From: JAWXBK01 sp040878185 | Lineage (GTDB): Bacteria > Pseudomonadota > Alphaproteobacteria > Dongiales > Dongiaceae | Assembly: GCA_040878185.1 (NCBI GenBank) | Contig: JBBDMS010000039.1 | Span: 22,875 to 86,874 of the forward strand | Direction of reading: 5' to 3' | DNA length: 64,000 bases | In this document: piece after piece, positions 44,707-53,384 of the stretch | How the letters are laid out: each line of letters starts with the position of its first letter | Position numbering within the stretch: the first letter of the stretch is position 1 | Notes under the pieces: generated by a model | The model's database searches: none | The model's input: the letters and a program-made list of their open reading frames with translations, nothing else | Told to the model about the DNA's origin: nothing | Made by a program: the position numbers and the translations under genes

Positions 44707-45837
44707 CTAGAAACCGCCTTTGACCTCGGCGAAGACATTCGCGATCGTTTCCATGAACTCGCCCGATACCGGGATCTGATACTTTCCGGCACTCAGAATT
44801 TCATCCGGATTGCGGCTGAGGCCCAGCTCGGCAAGCCGCTCATCGCCAACCAGATCGAACGCCTTCAGGTTGGAGTGGCCGTAACCGTAGTCATTGATGA
44901 AATAACGACCGGATTCCGGACTGAGCAGGGAGTCGATAACGTCATATGCCTTGTCCAAGCGTGGTGCATTCGCCATGATCACAGCGCCACAAACCCAAGT
45001 AAGGGCGCCCTCTTTCGGCGCTGCGAACGCGACCGGAACGCCTTGCGCCCTCAGCGCAACCGGGGAAGAGTTCCATGTCATGGCGGCCCATAACTCGCCA
45101 GACGCTAGCGCCTGCTCGACTGTCGTCATGTCATCCGTGTACATCCGTACCATCGGTTGCTGCTCGCGCAACAGTGCGGCGACCTTTTCGATACTTTCGT
45201 CGGTTTGAATCTCATCGAACGGCACGCCAGCATAAATCGCCGCGCACCACCAGCTGTCTCCCTCGTTGGCGATCATCGCAACCCTGCCTTCATAGCGCTT
45301 GTCCCACAGAACGCTCCAGGATTCCTCGCCATCGGGGAAATCAACGAGATCCGTGCGATAGGTAATCGACGTTTGTCCCCAGTCGCAGGAAGCAAAATAA
45401 TTTTGGCCATCGGCCATCCCTATCTTCTTCAGAGACGGAACCATGTCGTCCCAATGTGCCAATCTGGATGTATCGAGCGGCTGAAGCGCGCCCGATTCTA
45501 TCCACACGTCAATGTTCGTATTACATGGATGCATCACATCGACAACGAAACCAGCCTGTACTTTCGTAAAGCCTTCGTTGCTGCTGCCATAGGGCGCCAT
45601 GTCCGGAAATGCACCGTGTTTTTCATGGTACTCTCCGAACAGTTCGGGAATGTCGTATCCGCCCCACGTGAAATAGAACGCCTCTTCGCCAGCGGCGGCA
45701 GAGGGCCGTGACAACATGGGTGCGGCAATCAGGGAAACGCCCGTCGCACCCAGCAGCTGACTGAACTGGCGTCGCGAAAGCTTGCCGGCAGCTGCCTTCT
45801 CGATCATTGCATCGATAGAGATTTCTTTGCTTGGCAT
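44707..45837 (-). CDS. PotD-like binding protein 2
   Basis: 376 residues from ATG 45837 (GGGGAG 8 bases upstream; a GTG 9 bases earlier is also in frame). SRRQFSQLLGATGVSLIAAP is a twin-arginine-like signal cut after SAAA. The mature start AFYFTWGGYDIPELFGEY matches binding protein 1. It is transcribed away from the TetR regulator and importer genes at 46045-49590 and is most likely their cognate binding protein. Confidence 0.84.
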   Translation of the reverse strand: MPSKEISIDAMIEKAAAGKLSRRQFSQLLGATGVSLIAAPMLSRPSAAAGEEAFYFTWGGYDIPELFGEYHEKHGAFPDMAPYGSSNEGFTKVQAGFVVDVMHPCNTNIDVWIESGALQPLDTSRLAHWDDMVPSLKKIGMADGQNYFASCDWGQTSITYRTDLVDFPDGEESWSVLWDKRYEGRVAMIANEGDSWWCAAIYAGVPFDEIQTDESIEKVAALLREQQPMVRMYTDDMTTVEQALASGELWAAMTWNSSPVALRAQGVPVAFAAPKEGALTWVCGAVIMANAPRLDKAYDVIDSLLSPESGRYFINDYGYGHSNLKAFDLVGDERLAELGLSRNPDEILSAGKYQIPVSGEFMETIANVFAEVKGGF

Positions 45838-45924
45838 CGACTGCACTCCCCATTCGCGGAACCTTCTGGTTCCAGATTGAACGAACAGGCTAGTGCCGCT
45901 GCCGCCGACGGGTCAATAATTCAT

Positions 45925-45952
45925 TTGACCGCTCAATCGAAAAAACTATAAG
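45925..45952 (+). promoter_or_regulatory. Promoter and operator for the TetR-importer operon
   Basis: TTGACC (45925-45930), 16 bases, TATAAG (45947-45952) is close to a sigma-70 promoter. TTGA-CCGC-TCAA (45925-45936) is a perfect inverted repeat over the -35, a likely site for the TetR-family protein encoded at 46045; it can also affect the divergent binding-protein-2 gene. Confidence 0.55.
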
Positions 45953-46044
45953 GAACAACAAGGCTTCTACCCCCGCCATGGGCGGAACCGGGTTCCGGGC
46001 CTAGTCTCGCCGTCCGGTTCGGACATGATCGAAGCAAGGGCAAA

Positions 46045-46722
46045 ATGGCAAGAGCGCGTGCGCGTGTGGGCAGACCGAGAGGCGAGAGTGTCGAGAACGC
46101 AGGGCGACGCCGAAAGCAGGTCATCGACGCCGCGGTCAAATCAATTGCCGAACACGGCCTTTCGGACACAACCCTGTCGACAATCGCAAACGCAGCGGGA
46201 CTGTCCCAGGGAACGTTAGTCTTTTATTTCAAAAGCAAGGAATCCTTGCTAACCGAAGCGTTCCGATCCCGCATGGAAGAATACCGGGAATTCTGGACCG
46301 AAGCGGTGTCCTCTGCCGGTCCGGATAGCGTCGACAAAATCATCGCACTGACGTTCGCGGCGATCGATGCGAAAATGATGACGCCGCAGAACGTGGTACT
46401 TTGGAACTCGTTCTGGAACAAGGCTTCGTCCAGTCCGGGCCTTGCAGAATTATTGACGCAGTATGATGCCCAGCGATTGGGCCTTCAGCTGTCTCTTCTG
46501 GAAGACGCCCTGCAATCCGCTTCCGATACGAGATGGACACCAAAAACCGCTGCACATGCTCTGGAAACCATGGCGGAAGGCATTTGGGTCCGTGTGCACT
46601 ACTCGCCAGACTACATAACGATCAAAGATGCAAAAATGGCGCTCGGGACAGTGCTGTCGCTGATCTTACCTTCGCGGGCTGCTGAGATCATGCGGCGCGC
46701 TGCCGACTGCCCGGAAATCTAG
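46045..46722 (+). CDS. TetR-family transcriptional regulator (BetI-like)
   Basis: 225 residues. N-terminal HTH (about 22-68): ADTTLSTIANAAGLSQGTLVFYFKSKESLL pattern with the FYFKSKE hallmark. The C-terminal ligand domain resembles BetI, the choline-sensing repressor (WNSFWNKASSSPGLAELL, YDAQRL). Divergent from binding protein 2 and 16 bases before the permease, so it likely represses the importer until the amine substrate is present. An alternative upstream start lies in another frame and is not supported. Confidence 0.83.
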   Translation: MARARARVGRPRGESVENAGRRRKQVIDAAVKSIAEHGLSDTTLSTIANAAGLSQGTLVFYFKSKESLLTEAFRSRMEEYREFWTEAVSSAGPDSVDKIIALTFAAIDAKMMTPQNVVLWNSFWNKASSSPGLAELLTQYDAQRLGLQLSLLEDALQSASDTRWTPKTAAHALETMAEGIWVRVHYSPDYITIKDAKMALGTVLSLILPSRAAEIMRRAADCPEI

Positions 46723-46738
46723 TCAGGATCCTGGCGGC

Positions 46739-47668
46739 GTGCCTCGGAACCCATCATACGGAGTGGCACTCAGGCCGCGAAGGAGTTGGGAATCCCGACT
46801 CCGTATCTTCCTGATGCGCAGCGAGTCGCTACGCGGCTATTTGCTTCTCTCACCTACGCTCATCGTCATGCTGCTTAGCATGTGCGTACCGTTCGCGCTG
46901 ATGGTCGCTATAAGCTTCTGGACCCAAAACGGATTCGATTTCGACACGAGCTTCTCTCTCACGAGTTACCGCAAGGCTGCTGCGAGCCCGGTCCTCGAAG
47001 TATTGCTGATTCGTTCGCTCATTATCTCTGGTACTTGCGCCATCTTTACAGTGCTGATCTCGTATCCGATGGCGTACTACGTCGCGTTCCATATTCGGCG
47101 GCGTAAGATGTTATGGATTATTTTGATGACTCTGCCGTTCTGGACCAGCTATCTGCTGCGCGTTTTCGCATGGAAGATAATTCTTGGCTACAACGGCGCC
47201 ATCAATTCGGGCTTGCAGTGGATGGGGCTAATCGAGGAACCACTCGAGTTCCTGCTCTACAGCCCGAGCGCCGTTGTGATCACCCTGGCGCACGCTTGGG
47301 CCGCGTTCGCCATTCTGCCGATCTACGTTTCCCTGGAAAAGATTGACCGCTCGCTCCTTGAAGCCGCGGCCGATCTCGGCGACGGATCTGTTATCCGGTT
47401 TCTTCGCGTGACCTTGCCGCTTTCGCTGCCGGGCGTCATTGTAGCAATGTTGCTGATCTTCGTCCCGACCGTTGGGGACTACGTGACACCAGCGTTGGTC
47501 GGCGGGTCTGACGGCATGATGATAGCCAATATCATTCAGGTTCAGTTCGGAAGAGCGAACAACTGGCCGATGGGCGCAGCGCTTGCCATCATCATGATGA
47601 TCATCGTGACGGTTGCCGCGTTGATCTACATGTGGGCGGCTCGCAAGGCCACGGATCGAATCGCATGA
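46739..47668 (+). CDS. PotB-like ABC permease
   Basis: 309 residues from GTG 46739; ATG 46814 is a possible shorter start that still leaves the first membrane helix. Six hydrophobic segments, EAA-type loop near LLEAAADLGDGSVIRFLRVTLPLSLPG. Pairs with the next permease, to which it is coupled by a 4-base ATGA overlap. Sits between the TetR regulator and the ATPase gene. Confidence 0.85.
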   Translation: MPRNPSYGVALRPRRSWESRLRIFLMRSESLRGYLLLSPTLIVMLLSMCVPFALMVAISFWTQNGFDFDTSFSLTSYRKAAASPVLEVLLIRSLIISGTCAIFTVLISYPMAYYVAFHIRRRKMLWIILMTLPFWTSYLLRVFAWKIILGYNGAINSGLQWMGLIEEPLEFLLYSPSAVVITLAHAWAAFAILPIYVSLEKIDRSLLEAAADLGDGSVIRFLRVTLPLSLPGVIVAMLLIFVPTVGDYVTPALVGGSDGMMIANIIQVQFGRANNWPMGAALAIIMMIIVTVAALIYMWAARKATDRIA

Positions 47669-48483
47669 AGAACGTAGCCTACATCAACCGTCCCAACCGG
47701 CCCCTCCATCTGTATGCGCTGATTTACCTGGCATTTCTTTATGTCCCCGTACTTTTTTTGCCGCTGTTCTCCTTCAATGACTCTATCTATGTCGCCTTTC
47801 CATTCAAGGGTTTCACGACGACGTGGTATGAGCAGATGCTGGACAACAAGCCGATGCATCGGGCCCTGATGAACAGCGTCAGGGTCGCATCGGTCGCCGC
47901 ACTTGTCGCGACCATGTTCGGTATCTTTGGTGCCAAAGCTGTGACGAGGTATCGAATTCGAGGTAAGAAACTGGTGGTAGGTGCGATCATGCTGCCGCTG
48001 GTGATTCCCGGCATTATTCTGGGTGTAGCGTTGTTGATTTTGGTTAGCCGACTTGGCATTCCTTTATCGCTTTATACGATAACTCTCGGACATATCCTCA
48101 TCAGCATCCCGTTCTCTATGGCAACGTTGATCGCGCGTTTTGAAGGTTTTGACAAGTCGATGGAGGAGGCAGCTACGGATCTCGGCGACAATGCGTGGTG
48201 GACGTTCTGGAGAGTCACCTTCCCTATGGTCTTTCCGGGCGTGCTTGCGAGCCTGCTGCTTTGCTTCACCATTTCCTTCGACGAATTCATCATGGCCTTT
48301 TTCCTTGCCGGTACCGAATCTACGCTGCCAATCTTCATCTACACCCAGCTCAGGTTCCCACAAAAGTTGCCGGGCGTTCTCGCGCTCGGCGCCTGCATTC
48401 TGGCGGTTTCGTTCGTCGTGGTGTTCTTCGCACAGTGGCTCCGGCGTCGTGGCCTTGCCGGGGCATCGAACGCGGGTGTTTGA
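47665..48483 (+). CDS. PotC-like ABC permease
   Basis: 272 residues from ATG 47665. Six hydrophobic segments with EAA-loop near MEEAATDLGDNAWWTFWRVTFPMVFPG. Forms a heterodimeric channel with the preceding permease. The gene ends 3 bases before the ATPase start. Confidence 0.86.
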   Translation: MKNVAYINRPNRPLHLYALIYLAFLYVPVLFLPLFSFNDSIYVAFPFKGFTTTWYEQMLDNKPMHRALMNSVRVASVAALVATMFGIFGAKAVTRYRIRGKKLVVGAIMLPLVIPGIILGVALLILVSRLGIPLSLYTITLGHILISIPFSMATLIARFEGFDKSMEEAATDLGDNAWWTFWRVTFPMVFPGVLASLLLCFTISFDEFIMAFFLAGTESTLPIFIYTQLRFPQKLPGVLALGACILAVSFVVVFFAQWLRRRGLAGASNAGV

Positions 48484-48486
48484 ATC

Positions 48487-49590
48487 ATGAGCAAAAATGA
48501 TCCCTATATCAGCATCGAGCGGCTATCAAAGCATTTCGATTCAGTAGTTGCCGTGGATCAAGTTAACGTAACGATTAATAGTGGCGAGTTCTTCTCGCTA
48601 CTTGGCGCTTCGGGATGTGGCAAAACGACGTTGCTTAGAATGCTCGGCGGTTTCGAAGCACCGACTGCAGGCGAGATCTATATCGAGAACGAGCCCATGT
48701 CGGGCGTGCCGCCGCACCGGCGCCCGACAAATATGGTTTTTCAAAACTATGCGATCTTTCCGCACCTAAATGTGCGTCGAAACATCGCGTACGGTTTGCG
48801 TGCGGAGAAGCTCAATGCTGCCGAGACCGCTCGGCGGGTCGGCGAGGCGCTTGAGCTGGTAAAGCTCCAGGGTTTTGGCGAGCGGCGCTCCGACGAACTG
48901 TCCGGTGGCCAGCGACAGCGCGTGGCCCTGGCCCGGGCGCTCATCAGGCGGCCGAAAGTTCTGCTCCTGGATGAACCATTGGGGGCGCTCGACAAGAAGC
49001 TGCGCGAGGAAATGCAGCTCGAACTGCGCGCGCTGCAACAGTCTCTCGGCATTACCTTCGTGTTTGTGACGCACGATCAGGAAGAGGCGCTAACCCTGTC
49101 GGATCGGGTCGCTGTCATGTCGCAGGGCCGAATTTTGCAGATAGCGACCCCCGAAGAGATCTATCAGCGCCCGGTGAGCGTTGAGGTTGCGGATTTCATT
49201 GGACAGATGAATTTCATTGATGCGCGTGTCATCGGTGTTGGCAACGGCAACGCCGTGCTCGACACCGCCGCATTGGGCCGGATCAGGGCTCCCACTCTCT
49301 CTGGGTTGGCGCAGGAGGGTGCCAAAATTGTCGTCGCAATCCGGCCCGAGAAACTCCGCCTGTCGAAGGAACGCCCCCACGGAACCGGGAACGCCGTGCA
49401 AGGGGTGATCAAGAACACAGCTTATCTTGGTGATCGAAGGCACTTCTACGTTGCCGTGCAGGGTTGCGACAAGCCACTCGCGGTAGCAGCACAGGAGGTG
49501 CAGGAATCGGGCAGCCAGCAATTCGAACAGGAGAGTCCGGTCTGGATATCCTGGGCCGACGAGTCCGTGATCGTTCTCGATGCGAACTGA
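48487..49590 (+). CDS. PotA-like ABC transporter ATPase
   Basis: 367 residues. Walker A GASGCGKTT, Q-loop FQNYAIFPH, signature LSGGQRQRVALARAL, Walker B LLLDEPLGALD, H-loop THDQEEA, and a C-terminal TOBE domain. It completes the only membrane/ATPase core in the right half of the island, while three PotD-like binding proteins are encoded around it. Confidence 0.88.
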   Translation: MSKNDPYISIERLSKHFDSVVAVDQVNVTINSGEFFSLLGASGCGKTTLLRMLGGFEAPTAGEIYIENEPMSGVPPHRRPTNMVFQNYAIFPHLNVRRNIAYGLRAEKLNAAETARRVGEALELVKLQGFGERRSDELSGGQRQRVALARALIRRPKVLLLDEPLGALDKKLREEMQLELRALQQSLGITFVFVTHDQEEALTLSDRVAVMSQGRILQIATPEEIYQRPVSVEVADFIGQMNFIDARVIGVGNGNAVLDTAALGRIRAPTLSGLAQEGAKIVVAIRPEKLRLSKERPHGTGNAVQGVIKNTAYLGDRRHFYVAVQGCDKPLAVAAQEVQESGSQQFEQESPVWISWADESVIVLDAN

Positions 49591-49600
49591 AAGCGCTTTC
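49589..49600. repeat. 12-bp perfect palindrome at the ATPase stop codon
   Basis: GAAAGCGCTTTC begins inside the TGA stop. It resembles LacI/GalR-type operator cores, but no such regulator is in the window and no T-run follows. The 244-base stretch up to the cupin gene otherwise holds nothing I can identify. Confidence 0.4.
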
Positions 49601-49834
49601 CTGTTCGGGAGTTGGCGGGGTCAGTTACGAATATGAACAGTGACTTTCAATCGCGAAAGTTGCCGGTGGCCAGTTAAGTGGTGGCTATGAGATTTAAGAC
49701 CGGTCGAGGCCCCAGCGATTTCCAAGCGAAGAAGGTTACTTTTCCCATGCGGCCGCTTTATAGTTTTCTGGCGTCAGCGAGATGTCCCATTCGATCTCTT
49801 GTCCTGAGAGCCAATGCAATGAACGTCAACTCAC

Positions 49835-50224
49835 ATGAGCAGCGCAATGACTGAAAACGTTATCACCCGTCTGCTGCCCAACGGGTCGCCGGATGGCGGC
49901 TTGAAGCCCATGGGCTATATCGCAGACGACGCGGTGGCCGATGGCGCTGCCGACGAACGCGGCCACATCTTCTTCACCAACGCAACCGGCAACGTGAAGG
50001 TCGGCGTCTGGCAATGCACCCCGTGCACCGAGATCACTCGCGACTACCCCTACGATCAGCTCTGTTTCGTGCTTGATGGTACGTCGACCATCACCGACGA
50101 AAGCGGCCATACCGAGACCTATAGGCCGGGCGATGCCTTCGTCATCCCGCGCGGTTTCAATGGTTCCTTCAAAATGACAGGGAACTTCAAAAACTACTTC
50201 ATAACCGTGGAACCCGAGCGATAA
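49835..50224 (+). CDS. Small cupin protein (EutQ/DUF861-like)
   Basis: 129 residues. The single beta-barrel cupin shows the two motifs GVWQCTPCTEITRDYPYDQLC and YRPGDAFVIPRGFNG, but some metal ligands expected in classic cupins (His-His-Glu) are missing, as in the DUF861 group. Likely a small binding or chaperone-like protein. It starts the cupin-DmfA1-DmfA2 unit, 36 bases before the small-subunit gene. ATG 49847 is an alternative start. Confidence 0.72.
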   Translation: MSSAMTENVITRLLPNGSPDGGLKPMGYIADDAVADGAADERGHIFFTNATGNVKVGVWQCTPCTEITRDYPYDQLCFVLDGTSTITDESGHTETYRPGDAFVIPRGFNGSFKMTGNFKNYFITVEPER

Positions 50225-50260
50225 CATCGGGCCGTTTGGCACTGACCGGAGGGTTGGCGA

Positions 50261-50560
50261 ATGTACGAGATCGATCCAACACGAACCGATCTGATCGAGG
50301 AGTTCGATCGAAATCCCGGTGGTCCCTACAGCGCCGAGCTGACTCTGTTGGTCAAGCGCCTGCGCCTGATGCCCATGGAAGAGCGCACCATCATCGTCTG
50401 CACCAAGCACAATGTTGAATGGACTCTAGCCAGGATGCCGAAGGGTCGCGGGGCCATGCTGGAATACTATGACGATTTGGTGTTCGACGACTATTACGCT
50501 GCCGTCAAGAAAGTATTCCGCATGCGCTGGCAATCGGTCACCGGCGTCGCACTGGGCTAA
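50261..50560 (+). CDS. dmfA1: N,N-dimethylformamidase small (alpha) subunit-like protein
   Basis: 99 residues, acidic N-terminus and a charged C-terminal half ending DYYAAVKKVFRMRWQSVTGVALG. Assigned as the small subunit because it directly precedes the large-subunit gene, the known dmfA1-dmfA2 order, and because a short protein with no other obvious fold fits; known small subunits are somewhat longer (about 130). GGAGGG lies 7 bases before the ATG. The 215-base gap to dmfA2 is longer than expected. Sequence alone would not prove the call. Confidence 0.65.
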   Translation: MYEIDPTRTDLIEEFDRNPGGPYSAELTLLVKRLRLMPMEERTIIVCTKHNVEWTLARMPKGRGAMLEYYDDLVFDDYYAAVKKVFRMRWQSVTGVALG

Positions 50561-50775
50561 GCTGCAAACCCATCAAACCTGAGATAGAGCCGGATTACAG
50601 TGAGCTCGAGCATGGCAAGGAAGAACCCTTGTGTTTGTCATGGAATATTGCCGGGCGTCCGGAATATTCGATCTCGATGAAGAATCGGCTGACCGGATTG
50701 CGATGTTTGTAAGACCTAAACACCGATAACAGAGCCAGACCGTGCATGAAATCGGGGCCCAGGGAGGAACGGGTA

Positions 50776-53016
50776 ATGAAAAAGATCATTGGGTACTGCA
50801 GCCCCTGGACGGTAATGCCGGGCGATACCCTCAACGTCATGGTCAGCACTTACGGGCCCGATCGCTATCGCGCCGATCTGGTACGCGTGATCTGCGGCAA
50901 CGACGATCCTGGCCTCAACATCTACCGGGAAGAGGAGATCGCAGCGTCCTTCGACGGCGAGTATCCCGGCCGCGAGCAGTGCACCGTGGCGGGCTCTTAT
51001 GTGACCATTCCCCCAAGCCCGTTGGTGACTGGCCTGCGCAGCTTCACGGTTCTGGCTTGGGTCTTTCCTACCACCCCCGAAAAGGGCGCCCAGGGTCTGA
51101 TCGCCAATTGGGATGTCGCCACTGCCAGTGGTTTCGCTCTGACCATTAGCGACAGCGGCGCCGCTGCCATGCGGCTCGGCAATGGCCGCGGCGGTACCGT
51201 GGAAGTCACTACCGGTAAGCCGCTGGCGAAACGGCGTTGGCATCTGATTTCCGCCTCCTATGATGATGCGGCGGCGACGCTAACTGTCTCCCAGCATTTT
51301 ATTGGCCCGCAGTTCGAAGCCAGCACCAGCGCCAGCGCCACCGGCACGGTTGACTTCACGCCCGCCATGGGTAGTGCACACCCGCTGCATATGGCGGCAA
51401 TACCGACGATTCATCCGGCGGGTCGGCCCGGCGCCAGTCACTTCTTCAACGGCAAACTCGACCGGCCGCGGTTAGTCGGTCGCGCGTTGGACATGGCCGA
51501 CAGCGTCGCACTGGGCTGGGACGCCGCGCCCCATGAGCGCGATACATCGGTGATCGCGGCCTGGGACTTCTCCCGCGAAATCGGCGACGTCACGGTCATC
51601 GACGCCGGCCCCAACGGTCTTCATGGTCGGACGGTCAATCTGCCGTCGCGCGCAGTCAAGGGCTTCAACTGGAGCGGCAAGGAGCAGAACTGGCGTCACG
51701 CACCCGAGGAGTATGGCGCCATCCACTTCCACGACGACGACCTCTATGACGCTGAATGGGACACCGACTTCACCTACGAAGTCCCGGCGGATCTGCGCAG
51801 CGGCGTTTACGCAGTGCGCCTGCGGGTCGACGACGACGAATGGTATGTAACCTTCTACGTTCGCCCGCCGCCCGGCACCGCCACGGCCAAGCTCGCCTTC
51901 CTGGCCTCGACGGTCACCTATATGGCCTATTCCAACATCCAATGGTCATGGCAGGAGTATTTCGGCGAAGTCGCCGAGTGTTACTGGACCACAATGCAGC
52001 CGGGGGAGGTCTTCCTCCAGGAGCATCCGGAATACGGTCTATCGACCTACGACAACCATTCCGATGGCAGTGGCGTGCGTTATGCCTCGCGCCTGCGGCC
52101 AGTAAGCCAGGTGGGGCCGAAAACGGCCCCGATCTGGAACATCAATGCCGACACCCACATCCTCGGCTGGCTTGAAAACAGGGGTATCGAATACGACGTC
52201 ATTACCGACGAGGATCTGCACAGCGAGGGTGTCGCGTTGCTGGAGCAGTACACCGCCGTGGTGACCGGTGCCCATCCCGAATACTATACCACGCCGATGT
52301 GGGACGGTCTGCGGACCTATTTGGCGCGTGGCGGCCGAATGGCTTATCTCGGCGGCAATGGCTTCATCTGGCGTTGCGCCATGTCAGACGTCTTGCCGGG
52401 CGTAGTCGAGCTACGCCGTGCCGAGGACGGCATCCGCTACCGCGACGAGGAACCAGGCGAGTACTACTTGGAGTTCAATGGCGAATACGGTGGCCTGTGG
52501 CGCCGTCTCGGCACATCGCCGCAGGCGCTTTGCGGCGTCGGTACGGTAGCCGTCGGCTTCGATGTTTCGGGCTATTACCTGCGCAAGGCGGGGAGCTTTG
52601 ATGTCCGAGCCGGGTTCATCTTCAAGGGCATCGGCGACGATGAGGTGATCGGTGATTTCGGCATCTTCGCCGGCGGCGCCAGCGGCACCGAGATCGACGC
52701 CACCGATCCCATGCTGGGCACCCCGCCCCACACTCTGATCCTGGCATCGTCGGAAGGTCACTCGGCCGAGACTTATCTGGTGCCCGACGAGACCGGCTTT
52801 CATTATGGAGCCATGGACGGTTTCCAGAACCCCAGGGTGCGCGCCGACATGACGTTTTTCGAAACGCCTGGCGGTGGCGCGGTGTTCTCCGTGGGCTCCA
52901 TCGCCTGGCCGGGCAGCCTTCCGCACAACGGCTACGACAACAATGTGTCGCGGATCACCGAGAACGTCCTGCGTCGTTTCGTGGATGACACCCCGTTCGC
53001 CATGCCCGATCGGTGA
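50776..53016 (+). CDS. dmfA2: N,N-dimethylformamidase large (beta) subunit
   Basis: 746 residues from ATG 50776 (AGGGAGGAACGG ahead). N-terminal half: beta-sandwich and a concanavalin-like domain (about 65-290); C-terminal half (about 370-740): glutamine-amidotransferase-like fold of this family. The known enzyme has a mononuclear iron held by two tyrosines and a glutamate; here AHPEYYT gives Glu502 (with His500 beside it), and tyrosines in TYMAYSN (382, 385) and STYDNH (425) are the likely partners. It hydrolyses dimethylformamide to dimethylamine and formate. Known large subunits are about 760 residues, so length fits. Confidence 0.85.
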   Translation: MKKIIGYCSPWTVMPGDTLNVMVSTYGPDRYRADLVRVICGNDDPGLNIYREEEIAASFDGEYPGREQCTVAGSYVTIPPSPLVTGLRSFTVLAWVFPTTPEKGAQGLIANWDVATASGFALTISDSGAAAMRLGNGRGGTVEVTTGKPLAKRRWHLISASYDDAAATLTVSQHFIGPQFEASTSASATGTVDFTPAMGSAHPLHMAAIPTIHPAGRPGASHFFNGKLDRPRLVGRALDMADSVALGWDAAPHERDTSVIAAWDFSREIGDVTVIDAGPNGLHGRTVNLPSRAVKGFNWSGKEQNWRHAPEEYGAIHFHDDDLYDAEWDTDFTYEVPADLRSGVYAVRLRVDDDEWYVTFYVRPPPGTATAKLAFLASTVTYMAYSNIQWSWQEYFGEVAECYWTTMQPGEVFLQEHPEYGLSTYDNHSDGSGVRYASRLRPVSQVGPKTAPIWNINADTHILGWLENRGIEYDVITDEDLHSEGVALLEQYTAVVTGAHPEYYTTPMWDGLRTYLARGGRMAYLGGNGFIWRCAMSDVLPGVVELRRAEDGIRYRDEEPGEYYLEFNGEYGGLWRRLGTSPQALCGVGTVAVGFDVSGYYLRKAGSFDVRAGFIFKGIGDDEVIGDFGIFAGGASGTEIDATDPMLGTPPHTLILASSEGHSAETYLVPDETGFHYGAMDGFQNPRVRADMTFFETPGGGAVFSVGSIAWPGSLPHNGYDNNVSRITENVLRRFVDDTPFAMPDR

Positions 53017-53384
53017 CACCGCGTCGCGCCACCCGATCGATTTGGAGGGCACCCTGACCATTTCCAAGCAGGATCATCCGGTCGATCCAGCGCGCCCTGA
53101 ATAAGCTGGGCAAGGTGACGCCGAGGGAGAGTCAACCAGGCCATGAACCTTTACTGCCAGCAGTTTCCAAGCAAGGGTTCTACAAGGCCAAAGGTTTCAC
53201 GCTCGACTTGGCGACCTCCAAGCCCCACTTTGGCGCCAGCCTGGACCCATAACAAACATCGCGCGCCATGGGGGTCCGGCTCAGTTGAATCCGGAGTTAG
53301 GTTGGCGCGGCCCACAAACGAAGCGCTTCCGGCCCAGAGCGGGTCGAGAACGCTCCCTACAGAGTGTCGCGGCGGGTTGGCATG
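53017..53384. other. 368-base spacer between dmfA2 and binding protein 3
   Basis: Convergent end region. A plus-strand frame (53143-53487) is open but runs into the binding-protein-3 gene antisense and shows no motif. No strong terminator seen; nothing else identifiable. Confidence 0.4.
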
